A stretch of 64,000 bases of DNA from an uncultured Clostridia bacterium (GTDB taxonomy: Bacteria; Bacillota; Clostridia; Oscillospirales; Ruminococcaceae): positions 1 through 64,000 of the forward strand of contig CALWNN010000082.1 of NCBI GenBank assembly GCA_944382845.1, read 5' to 3'. This document shows positions 55,550 to 63,283 of the stretch, one piece after another; positions within the stretch are counted from its first letter, which is position 1, and each line of letters begins with the position of its first letter. A program made the translations under genes and the position numbers. The notes below the pieces were generated by a model. That model did not search any database. It was not told where the DNA came from and was given only the letters and a program-made list of their open reading frames with translations.

Positions 55550-56005
55550 ATGAAATATTCCACAAAATTAAGCGATACTCTCCACATTCTGGCATTTCTC
55601 AGTCTGGGAGCAGATGAGCGGCTGACCAGCGCCAGAATAGCAGAGAGCGTAAAAACCAACCCGGCATACATCAGACAGCTGATGGCGGCGTTAAAAAGTG
55701 CAGGCATTATTACAACCACACGGCGACAAGCCAATGCCGAACTGACTCGCTCTCCCGAGAAAATCACAATGCTGGATGTCTATCGAGCGGTGGAGGGTGA
55801 AAAGCCTCTGCTTCATCCGGACGTAGACACAAATCCCGAATGCGGCGTGGGGATACATATTCAGCTTGCCATCGCTGATTTTTATCGTGACGTCCAGCAG
55901 GTTGCAGAGCAGAAGATGTCCGAGATTACCCTGGCGGATATTCTGGAAAGTTATCACAAAAAAATTGAAGGACTGGATTTATATAAGGGAGCAGCATACA
56001 AATAA
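55550..56005 (+). CDS. Rrf2-family transcriptional regulator
   Basis: The 151-aa protein starts MKYSTKLSDTLHILAFLSLG and has the winged helix (TSARIAESVKTNPAYIRQLMAALKSAGI) and ITMLDVYRAVEGEKPLL of Rrf2 proteins. Fe-S members have three conserved cysteines; here only one is in the sensing loop (NPECGVG), so a single-thiol or non-redox signal is likely. GAGGTGA precedes the ATG. It is divergent from the sirtuins and heads the patatin unit with 22 bp to the next gene. Confidence 0.88.
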   Translation: MKYSTKLSDTLHILAFLSLGADERLTSARIAESVKTNPAYIRQLMAALKSAGIITTTRRQANAELTRSPEKITMLDVYRAVEGEKPLLHPDVDTNPECGVGIHIQLAIADFYRDVQQVAEQKMSEITLADILESYHKKIEGLDLYKGAAYK

Positions 56006-56027
56006 TAACGGATTGGAGATGGCACTT

Positions 56028-56894
56028 ATGAGCACACATAAAAAGATAGGACTGGTGGTTGAGGGCGGCGGAATGAAGTGCGCCTACAACGCAGCAATTC
56101 TGGACGCTTTTCTGGACGAGGGGATAACCTTTGACTATTGCATCGGCGTTTCCGCCGGTTCAGGAAATCTGGTCTCCTACCTGGCAGGACAGCGGGGACG
56201 AAATCTGCGCTTTTTTACCGAGCATATTCATGACCCGGAATACTTTGGACTGAAAAGCCTGCTGAAAACCGGCGACTTGTTTGGCATTCAACATATTTAT
56301 GGGGACCTGACACGTGCAAACGGGAAAGACCCGCTGGACTTCCAAGCATTTATGAAAAATCCTACTGAATACGAGGCGGTGGTCACCAATGCCCTGACGG
56401 GTCGGCCTGAATACTTTGGTAAGGTCGCCATGAAGCAGGATGACTACCGACTGATCATGGCCTCCAGCGCTATCCCGGTTGTCTGTCATCCGGTGGAGCT
56501 GAATGGAGTCCCCTATTTTGACGGCGGACTCACCGACGCTATCCCCGTCCGCCGGGCATTAGAAAAGGGATGTGACCGACTGGTGGTCATCCTTTCCAAA
56601 AATCGGAACTATGTGAAGAAGCCTCAGGGAATGCGCCCTTTATATCGGCTGTCTTGTCGCAAATACCCTAAAATTGTGAATGCAATTGAACACCGACATA
56701 TTGCGTACAACGATAACTTTAAGGAAGTTTTTGCACTGGAACAAGCGGGAATCGCCTTTGTTCTTGCCCCCAGCCACCCCTTCCATGTGAGCACCTACTC
56801 CATGAAAGAAGATGATGAACGAAAGCTGTACGCACTGGGTATGCGGGATTTTGCCGATCAAAAAGAAAACCTGCGGAAATTTTTATTTGCTTGA
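56028..56894 (+). CDS. patatin-like phospholipase
   Basis: The 288-aa protein has the oxyanion loop VVEGGGMKCAYNAAIL, nucleophile Ser in CIGVSAGSGN and the catalytic Asp in YFDGGLTDAIPV, so the Ser-Asp dyad is complete. Family members hydrolyse acyl esters of membrane lipids. It resembles the compact bacterial YjjU-like group. The ATG at 56028 lies nine bases after GGAG; an ATG nine bases earlier abuts it. No signal peptide is seen, so it acts in the cytoplasm or at the inner membrane face. Confidence 0.88.
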   Translation: MSTHKKIGLVVEGGGMKCAYNAAILDAFLDEGITFDYCIGVSAGSGNLVSYLAGQRGRNLRFFTEHIHDPEYFGLKSLLKTGDLFGIQHIYGDLTRANGKDPLDFQAFMKNPTEYEAVVTNALTGRPEYFGKVAMKQDDYRLIMASSAIPVVCHPVELNGVPYFDGGLTDAIPVRRALEKGCDRLVVILSKNRNYVKKPQGMRPLYRLSCRKYPKIVNAIEHRHIAYNDNFKEVFALEQAGIAFVLAPSHPFHVSTYSMKEDDERKLYALGMRDFADQKENLRKFLFA

Positions 56895-56900
56895 TGGCAC

Positions 56901-57089
56901 ATGAAAGCAGAAAAAGTACGGACGGTCCCGACATGGGCGTATTTACTCGTGGAACAGGCTCATGCTCTTGGCATTCCTGCTTTTATGAAAGAATACCTTG
57001 TTCCCATCGTGGGCAAGGCAAACATGATACAGGAGTTCCCGGAAGCGTTCAACCGGGTGTTGGAGGTACATAGAAAATGGCACAAGTAG
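56901..57089 (+). CDS. 62-aa helical protein coupled to radical SAM gene
   Basis: ATG lies six bases after the patatin stop; the frame ends 13 bp inside the radical SAM gene. The sequence (VPTWAYLLVEQAHALGIPAF; RVLEVHRKWHK) is amphipathic with no cysteines. Codon use matches the GC-rich block, and the overlap with the next start suggests coupled translation. The function is unknown; it might be a remnant of a longer gene. Confidence 0.5.
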   Translation: MKAEKVRTVPTWAYLLVEQAHALGIPAFMKEYLVPIVGKANMIQEFPEAFNRVLEVHRKWHK

Positions 57090-58033
57090 AAATGAACGGA
57101 ATTCTTATCGGAGAAGTTGAGACAAAGAACATCATGACAAAATCCAGCCTGCCGGTAGGCGGTTATTCGGTCAATCCTTATGTGGGCTGCACCCACGCCT
57201 GCAAATACTGCTATGCGTCCTTTATGAAGCGGTTTACCGGACACACGGAGGAATGGGGCACATTCCTTGATGTGAAGCACTGGCCGGAGATTAAAAACCC
57301 GAAGAAATATGCCGGACAGCGCATCGTGATCGGTTCCGTGACGGACGGTTACCTACCGCAGGAAGATCAGTTCGGCAATACCAGAAAGCTGTTGGAGCAG
57401 CTCAGAGGCAGCGGCGCAGATATTTTGATCTGTACCAAATCCGACCTTGTGGTGCGTGACATTGATCTTCTGAAAGAGCTTGGACAGGTTACGGTATCGT
57501 GGTCTATCAATACGCTTGATGAGGGTTTCAAGAATGATATGGACAGCGCCGTAAGCATCAAGCGGCGGCTTGCTGCCATGAAGCAGGTTTACGATGCAGG
57601 CATCCGCACCGTCTGTTTTGTTGCGCCGGTTTTTCCGGACATTACGGATTTTGAGGCAATCTTTGAACGGGTAAAGGATCAGTGCGACCTGTTCTGGCTG
57701 GAAAACCTGAACCTGCGCGGCGGCTTCAAAAAGACGATCATGGATTATATATCAGAGAAGCATCCCGACCTTGTGCCGTTATATAACGAAATCTATAACA
57801 AGCACGACCGCAGCTATTTCAAAGTTCTGGAAGAAAAAGCCGAAGAAATGGCAAAGAAATATGACTGTCCCTTTGTTGATAATGAAATGCCCTACGGCAG
57901 AGTGCCTCAGGGACATCCGATCATCGTAGATTATTTCTATCATGAAGAAGTCCGGGGAACAGAGAATACAGGAAGGCGGAACGTCAGCGCAGGCAAGCAC
58001 AAAAAACTTATTAGGAAAACCCAAACCCCTTAA
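57077..58033 (+). CDS. radical SAM protein (mobile pair protein B-like)
   Basis: The 318-aa protein has the cluster motif C38-x3-C42-x2-C45 (YVGCTHACKYCYASF) and a TIM-barrel of the SplB-related group (GSVTDGYLPQE; TVSWSINTLDEGFKNDM). It resembles the family named radical SAM mobile pair protein B, known from mobile elements; its reaction is unknown. GGAGGT lies before the ATG. The usual partner protein A was not seen in the window. Its C-terminus is basic (AGKHKKLIRKTQTP). Confidence 0.8.
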   Translation: MAQVEMNGILIGEVETKNIMTKSSLPVGGYSVNPYVGCTHACKYCYASFMKRFTGHTEEWGTFLDVKHWPEIKNPKKYAGQRIVIGSVTDGYLPQEDQFGNTRKLLEQLRGSGADILICTKSDLVVRDIDLLKELGQVTVSWSINTLDEGFKNDMDSAVSIKRRLAAMKQVYDAGIRTVCFVAPVFPDITDFEAIFERVKDQCDLFWLENLNLRGGFKKTIMDYISEKHPDLVPLYNEIYNKHDRSYFKVLEEKAEEMAKKYDCPFVDNEMPYGRVPQGHPIIVDYFYHEEVRGTENTGRRNVSAGKHKKLIRKTQTP

Positions 58034-58147
58034 AAGAAATCGGCAATACTACCGCGGAAAGAGAGCATGGAAAAGCCGTACCCGGAAATTTTCCAAGTAC
58101 GGCGATACATATTTAACTGTTTGATAAATCAGGATTTGTCAATTCGC

Positions 58148-58961
58148 TTAGTAAAAATGCTCATATTCGTAGGTTTTCATGATATTTTCTTTAAAATACC
58201 TATCTGCTCTTTGAGCAAATATTTTAGGCGTTGATATTTCACAGTTCAATCCCACACTGTCCCAAGTTGCAGCCCATAACATATATGGTTCAAGGGGCAA
58301 TATGCTTTTGACTTTAATTTCCCCTCCATCTCGAACCAGCAGACCATCTTCTGCAATTTTTTTCATATCAAAATACAAACGTGCTCCTACAGTATATTCT
58401 GTATTTTTATCCATCTGAATTTGCCCTTTTTGCTTTGAATTGACCACTACTTCCCCAGTAGTTCCACTACCAAACAATATATAATCTCTCAATTCAATAG
58501 GGTCTCCCAAAAGCGCTCCTATGGGTTCGTTCTCTTTACATATATTTTGGCTGTTTTGTAGGTTCCAACTTTTCAAACAACCATCTTTTTTTATTTGCTC
58601 ATAATTTTCTTTTGTAGTGCTGTGAATTAAAACTTCGTTTTCATACTCTCTCAAAAATGGTTCATTGAAAGAATGCCCCTTATATTTATTTAATGCTTGA
58701 ACATAATCTTCTTCAGAAACAGCAAGAATAATATTTTTTTCCAATTGAACTGTAGTATCCGACAAAATCACATAAAGCCATTTGCCAATGCACAACATAT
58801 TTCTTGCTGACTTTCAACGTATATGCACATCCATTTTTGCTTCCGCATCGCATTTTATATGATTCGTCATTTAAAACAAAAACAATCCACGAATCATCAT
58901 ACTTTGTATTTGTAATTGGGTTAACATCAGTTTCTATGAACTCATCACATCTAAAAATCAT
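58148..58961 (-). pseudogene. frameshifted protein with faint ADP-ribosyltransferase-like features
   Basis: Translation starts at ATG 58961 (AGAGGA seven bases before) and is good up to GCAYTLK; dropping one A in the run near 58838-58840 continues in the frame KSARNMLCIGKWLYVI down to 58148, for about 270 aa. The C-terminal part has IHSTTKENYEQIKKDG, YILFGSGTTGE and GARLYFDMKKIAEDGLLVRD, reminiscent of KptA/ART folds, but not enough for a firm call. It is AT-rich, unlike the neighbouring island genes. TTGTGT-N17-TATAAT lies upstream (about 59020 on the minus strand). Confidence 0.5.
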
Positions 58962-59089
58962 TATTGTTTCCTCTTGCTATTATGATGGCAAATCCTAATT
59001 TTCGGTCTGTCCGATTTTCTACATTATAGCACACTGCCCCCGAAAACACAATACCATTTCAGCAATCCGATACGGAGGTTATTTTCGCT

Positions 59090-59120
59090 AAAGCTACAAA
59101 AAACCGGCTTCAGCTTTTGC
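59090..59120. repeat. right direct repeat of accessory island
   Basis: It matches 53305-53336 (AAAGCTA then AAAAAACCGGCTTCAGCT). Beyond it the terminator stem is completed, so this side looks like the original junction. Confidence 0.6.
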
Positions 59121-59136
59121 CTCCGCCGGTTTTTTA
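59098..59136. terminator. terminator at right island edge
   Basis: AAAACCGGC pairs with GCCGGTTTT around TTCAGCTTTTGCCTCC, with A-run and T-run on either side. It probably serves the minus-strand membrane protein gene. Confidence 0.75.
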
Positions 59137-59169
59137 GTTATAATTTTTACAGAATCTTAAAGAGCCCTT

Positions 59170-59733
59170 TTAAACCTCATCTCTTCCTTTATACATTATT
59201 TTTTCCGATACGTCAAGATTATTATATCCTACTTTATAGCATATCATGCAGGTAAACAAAATTGATATCTGCATAACATACATTAGTACTATCGCCCATA
59301 TATTATACATCTGAGGATTTCCTATATGGCCATGGATAGGTATATCAACTATCGGCACAAAATATGTATTGAACAAAAAGAAAATAGGGCAAATATTTCT
59401 CGGAATTATTTCTAAATAAGCCATAAGTGAAACTGTTGCTGTAATAATTCCGGGTATCATAAGTACAAGTCCCATAAATAACCCGAAATTTTTAGTGTCG
59501 GGCTTATTGTGATACTTAACTTCATCTCTTACCTTTCCGCTGAATTTAAGTATATAATCTGCCAGAAGTCCGCAGACAACTCCCGTTGTGCAAAGTCCTG
59601 TAAGAAAACTTACTACCACTCCCTTTCCGTAAATAAACATATACGGCATAAGAATCATGGCACAGCATAGATCTGCTATAAGAAGTCTTACAAATCCTCC
59701 TGTTATTTTCATAAGTTTATCATGTCTGTTCAT
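59170..59733 (-). CDS. four-helix membrane protein, unknown
   Basis: The 187-aa protein has helices at about 14-34, 39-60, 83-105 and 148-170. It has no catalytic motif that I recognise; GKVRDEVKYHNKPDTKNFG forms a basic cytoplasmic loop. GAAAGGAGAA precedes the ATG. It has core-genome base composition, which marks the end of the island. Confidence 0.65.
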   Translation of the reverse strand: MNRHDKLMKITGGFVRLLIADLCCAMILMPYMFIYGKGVVVSFLTGLCTTGVVCGLLADYILKFSGKVRDEVKYHNKPDTKNFGLFMGLVLMIPGIITATVSLMAYLEIIPRNICPIFFLFNTYFVPIVDIPIHGHIGNPQMYNIWAIVLMYVMQISILFTCMICYKVGYNNLDVSEKIMYKGRDEV

Positions 59734-59857
59734 CTGAGTTCTCCTTTCATGTAAAATATATTATACTACATTTTAATTTATTTTACAACACTATTTCAGG
59801 TTTTTATATGAATATCTTTTTTTATACCGGCAATAATAAAACAAAAGGAGTAGTGTC

Positions 59858-60022
59858 ATGGATAATTTTAACGACGGAACGAAAATCTACATTCCAAAAA
59901 TCACAAAAGAAGTTCCCGATATAAAGGCATATGAACATAGCCTTTCAGATTCGACAGACGGGACAAAAGTTTTTCGGGAAAGAAAAACAGATGACAACAA
60001 CAGCAAACAGGTATTGCGGTAA
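59858..60022 (+). CDS. 54-aa hypothetical protein
   Basis: AAAAGGAG lies seven bases before ATG 59858. The peptide (MDNFNDGTKIYIPKI; TDGTKVFRERKTDDNN) is polar with no membrane segment. It ends 55 bp before the SDR gene. No homologue is recalled; the strong ribosome binding site is the main support. Confidence 0.5.
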   Translation: MDNFNDGTKIYIPKITKEVPDIKAYEHSLSDSTDGTKVFRERKTDDNNSKQVLR

Positions 60023-60077
60023 ATCAAAATTCATGATATAATAATCATCATGATTATTTTCAGAAAGGAATGACGTT

Positions 60078-60791
60078 ATGAAAACTGCTGTTGTTACCGG
60101 TGGGACAAGAGGTATCGGAAAAGCAATTTCTCTTATGCTTTTAAACAACGGATACAAAGTCTATTCTCTTTACAGAAGCGACACAACCACAGCAAAAAAA
60201 TTTTCTGCCGAAACCGCAAACGAGCTTCTTACAGTTTTAAAATGCGACATTTCAGATCCGCGTCAGATTAAGGATTTTTTCACAAGTCTTGACGGATGCG
60301 AAGTTCTTGTAAACAACGCAGGCATCTCAGATATTGATCTTTACACCGATCTTTCAGATGAAAGAATTATGGAAATTCTCAAAGTTGACCTTTTAGGAGC
60401 AATGCTTTGCTCTAAATCCGCCATACCGTTTATGGTGAGAAAAAAAACAGGCAGTATAATTAACATTTCTTCAATGTGGGGAGAAACAGGAGCCTCATGT
60501 GAAGCTGTCTATTCCGCATGCAAAGCAGGAGTAATTGGCTTTACAAAAGCTCTTGCAAAAGAGCTTGGTCCCAGTAGCATACGGGTAAACTGCGTTTCCC
60601 CGGGACTTATCGCAACGGATATGAATTCTTCCCTTTCAAATGAAACGGTTGACGGGATAGTTTCAGAAACTCCCCTTGAAAGAATAGGCTCTCCGACAGA
60701 CGTTGCTAACGCTGTTGAATTTCTTGTCTCTGATAAAGCTTCTTTCATTACCGGCGAAGTAATCAGAGTAAACGGCGGCTTGCTGATATGA
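60078..60791 (+). CDS. SDR-family oxidoreductase (FabG-like)
   Basis: The 237-aa protein has the NADP site TGGTRGIG (residues 7-14), NNAG (79-82) and the Ser-Tyr145-x3-Lys149 catalytic set (SSMWGETGAS; YSACK). It is a complete classical SDR, related to 3-oxoacyl-ACP reductases, but it stands alone without fatty acid genes, so its substrate is unknown. GAAAGGA precedes the ATG. Confidence 0.87.
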   Translation: MKTAVVTGGTRGIGKAISLMLLNNGYKVYSLYRSDTTTAKKFSAETANELLTVLKCDISDPRQIKDFFTSLDGCEVLVNNAGISDIDLYTDLSDERIMEILKVDLLGAMLCSKSAIPFMVRKKTGSIINISSMWGETGASCEAVYSACKAGVIGFTKALAKELGPSSIRVNCVSPGLIATDMNSSLSNETVDGIVSETPLERIGSPTDVANAVEFLVSDKASFITGEVIRVNGGLLI

Positions 60792-60872
60792 TCAATTAAA
60801 GATTTTTGTAATACTTATCATACTCTCGAAACCGTTTGAAAATTAATCAATTGTAAAAAATGAACACTCTTA

Positions 60873-60900
60873 TTGACATCTTATTTTTTTGTGGTATATT
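60873..60900 (+). promoter_or_regulatory. promoter of GH26 gene
   Basis: TTGACA (60873-60878) and TATATT (60895-60900) have 16-bp spacing, about 64 bp before the start. Confidence 0.55.
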
Positions 60901-60963
60901 TATATTTAAAGAAGCAATACAAAGCTTTTTTCTGACATTATACATAATAAAGGAGAATATCAT

Positions 60964-62625
60964 ATGCGTTTTAAAAGAATAATCTCGGGAGCCGCCGCAT
61001 TGATTATGTGCATATCTGTTGCGGGATGTTCAAACAGCGACAACCAAAGCAGCAGTTCGGACGGCAGTTCATCGAGTCAGGATTATTCTCAGGTGAAAGT
61101 AAACAATCCCGAGGTTGAATCTATAGGCGACCTTGATTACAGCGATTACATAATCGAAACAAACGCCGACCCGGATTTTGAAGTTGTTACCGAAGCCGAG
61201 GACGCTGTTCTGTCCGGAAATGCAAATGTTTTTGATGTAAAGGCTTACGGCGAATTTTCCGGAAGCGGCTTTGTAGGCGGATTAACAGACGAAAATTCAA
61301 AGATTGAATTTGAAATTGAGATTCCGGGCGATGGAAGCTACGACATAAAAGTTGTGTCTGCTTCTGATTTTTCAGGAATTACGGGAAAGGTTCTTGTTGA
61401 TGGATCTGTAGCATCAACATTTTCCACCGAAACTGAATTTTCTGAGAATATTGCTGAAAAGGTAAGTCTCACTGCCGGAAAGCACACTATCGGAATTATA
61501 AAGGATTCAGGTGCTATTATCGTTGACAAAATAACTATTTCTGCATCGGAGCCAATTGATATGTCTATTTATGATGTTTCTTATGAGCTTTCAAATCCAA
61601 ACGCCAACGACACTACTCAAAGGCTTTATAACTTTTTGGTAGATATTTACGGTAAATACATTCTCACAGGAAACTATGCCGACGAAACTACCGGTGGCGG
61701 AATTGATTCAATAGAATTTAAAGAAATATACAAAAATCTCAACGATTACCCTGCAATTATGGGACTTGACTTTATGAATCTCTCCCCAAGCGGAATAGCC
61801 CATGGTACAAGCTCGGACGCTGTTTTAAAGGCAATTGAATGGGACGAAAAAGGTGGAATTGTAACTTTCTGCTGGCACTGGTTTGCTCCCGAAAAGTATC
61901 TTGAAGCAAATGACAAGCCGTGGTGGAGAGGCTACAGCGCTGACGCTGTCAGTCTTGATCTTGAAGCAATTATGAATGGCGAGGACGAAGAAGGATACGA
62001 GCTTTTACTAAGTGATATTGACGCAATCGCCGAATATCTGAAAGAACTTCAGAGCTATGACATACCGATTCTCTGGCGTCCTCTTCACGAGGCAGGCGGT
62101 GACCCAAAGTGGAACAATCCATGGTTCTGGTGGGGTTCAGGCGGAAGCGATTCATACGTCAAACTATGGCAGCTTATGTATGACAGACTTACAAACTATC
62201 ATAATTTAAACAATCTTATCTGGGTATGGAACGGTCAGAATGTAAACTGGTATCCGGGCGACGAATATGTTGACATTATCGGATATGACTACTATGCTGA
62301 AGAGCATGATTATTCATCACAGAAATCCACATTTGATTACATAAGATCTTCAACTGACACAACAAAGATAATCACTCTTTCTGAAAACGGAGTTATCCCC
62401 GACCCTGACGCTTGTTTCTCAGACGGAACAAGATGGAGTTGGTTCTGCACATGGACAGGAGAATTTACTGTTAAAGACTATCAACTTTCAGGTCAGTACA
62501 CTGAGCTTGATATGTGGAAAAAGGTTTACACTCACGAAAGAGTTCTGACTCTATCAGAGCTTCCGGACTGGAAGGCATATCCTCTCGACCCCGAAAAATT
62601 CCGTGAAGAAAACGGTCTTAACTAA
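60964..62625 (+). CDS. GH26 beta-mannanase lipoprotein with CBM35-like module
   Basis: The 553-aa protein has a lipoprotein signal (lipobox SVAGC, Cys22), a Ser-rich linker, a CBM35-like beta-sandwich (about 75-195: EAEDAVLSGNANVF; VDKITIS) and a GH26 barrel. Acid/base Glu376 is in WRPLHEAGG and nucleophile Glu474 in TLSENG; FCWHWFAP is also characteristic. It should cut beta-1,4-mannans on the cell surface. AAAGGAG precedes the ATG. It is a single-gene unit between its own promoter and terminator. Confidence 0.9.
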   Translation: MRFKRIISGAAALIMCISVAGCSNSDNQSSSSDGSSSSQDYSQVKVNNPEVESIGDLDYSDYIIETNADPDFEVVTEAEDAVLSGNANVFDVKAYGEFSGSGFVGGLTDENSKIEFEIEIPGDGSYDIKVVSASDFSGITGKVLVDGSVASTFSTETEFSENIAEKVSLTAGKHTIGIIKDSGAIIVDKITISASEPIDMSIYDVSYELSNPNANDTTQRLYNFLVDIYGKYILTGNYADETTGGGIDSIEFKEIYKNLNDYPAIMGLDFMNLSPSGIAHGTSSDAVLKAIEWDEKGGIVTFCWHWFAPEKYLEANDKPWWRGYSADAVSLDLEAIMNGEDEEGYELLLSDIDAIAEYLKELQSYDIPILWRPLHEAGGDPKWNNPWFWWGSGGSDSYVKLWQLMYDRLTNYHNLNNLIWVWNGQNVNWYPGDEYVDIIGYDYYAEEHDYSSQKSTFDYIRSSTDTTKIITLSENGVIPDPDACFSDGTRWSWFCTWTGEFTVKDYQLSGQYTELDMWKKVYTHERVLTLSELPDWKAYPLDPEKFREENGLN

Positions 62626-62630
62626 AAAAC

Positions 62631-62664
62631 AAACAGGCTGGTTTAAACAATCAGCCTGTTTTTT
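62631..62664 (+). terminator. terminator after GH26 gene
   Basis: AAACAGGCTG and CAGCCTGTTT form a 10-bp stem around GTTTAAACAAT, followed by T's. Confidence 0.85.
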
Positions 62665-62676
62665 GATATAAAATAG

Positions 62677-62705
62677 TTGACAAATCAGATAGATTATGAT
62701 ATAAT
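62677..62705 (+). promoter_or_regulatory. promoter of tRNA-Leu
   Basis: TTGACA (62677-62682) and TATAAT (62700-62705) are perfect consensus at 17-bp spacing. Confidence 0.75.
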
Positions 62706-62723
62706 ATTTTGGTGGTTAAATAA

Positions 62724-62810
62724 GCCGGTGTGATGGAATTGGCAGACGTGACGGACTCAAAATCCGTTGGTAGCGATACCGTGTCGGTTCGACCCCGACC
62801 ACCGGTACCA
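62724..62810 (+). tRNA. tRNA-Leu (anticodon CAA)
   Basis: The 87-nt sequence has acceptor GCCGGTG/CACCGGT, an anticodon stem ACGGA/TCCGT with loop CTCAAAA (anticodon CAA), a long variable arm typical of leucine tRNAs, the T loop GGTTCGACCCC and an encoded CCA. Its 3' end is followed at once by integrase remnants, which fits use as an attachment site. Confidence 0.95.
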
Positions 62811-63060
62811 GAAGTTAATGGCTCGCAAGCTCAGTTATATCAAGGGTTTGCGGGCTTTTCCTTTTTTGCCCTGTCCTTCGCAAGTTGCGGAGGACTTTCC
62901 TTTTTTGAAATATTCCTCCTGTTTTTGGGCTGTTTAATGACCTTGTTTGCCGATACCTTTCTTTCATTTCGCAGCTGTAGTAGTCCTGTATATGCTTCGA
63001 CGTCAAATCACATAAAGCAAGCCCCGGAAAGAACTCGTCAAAGTACACGACAATATTGCT
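62811..63060 (-). pseudogene. tyrosine integrase remnant
   Basis: Minus-strand reading gives YFDEFFPGLALCDLTSKHIQ and DYYSCEMKERYRQ, which match the end of the SAM-like core-binding domain of Tn916/phage-type integrases. The catalytic domain is absent and the following KQPK-type sequence is unrelated or frameshifted. It lies right after tRNA-Leu with a GCTCGCAAG...GGGTTTGCGGGC hairpin between, a common integrase-att layout. It is the leftover of an element excised or deleted at the tRNA. Confidence 0.6.
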
Positions 63061-63090
63061 CTTGATACAGGTTGTCGCTGAAATACTTAC

Positions 63091-63283
63091 TATCTTGAAT
63101 TGTTGTCAATTCAAGATTTCCGTCAGAACATTGTACCTCTGTAATGTCGGTAAGAAGTTTCTTTAACGGTTTGTCTGCACTGAAATCACGCTTGATCAGA
63201 TTTTCTTTTCCCTGTATTTCCGTTTCAGCTTTTGTTATTCCATGGAGTCTGCGGAGTTTATGAATAAGCCCGGATTTGCTAAT
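63091..63283 (-). pseudogene. IS3-family transposase (OrfB) fragment
   Basis: In the frame of about 63283-63091 the sequence reads SGLIHKLRRLHGITKAETE, IQGKENLIKRDFSADKP and LTDITEVQCSDG, which is the segment around the first catalytic Asp (LTDITE) of IS3 OrfB proteins. Both ends are cut: upstream into the anti-sigma factor gene and downstream into the integrase remnant. Confidence 0.65.

Noticed and set aside
57942-58124. 60-aa basic ORF overlapping the end of the radical SAM gene
   Set aside because: It has no ribosome binding site of its own and lies mostly in another frame of that gene; it might be a frameshifted extension, but support is lacking.
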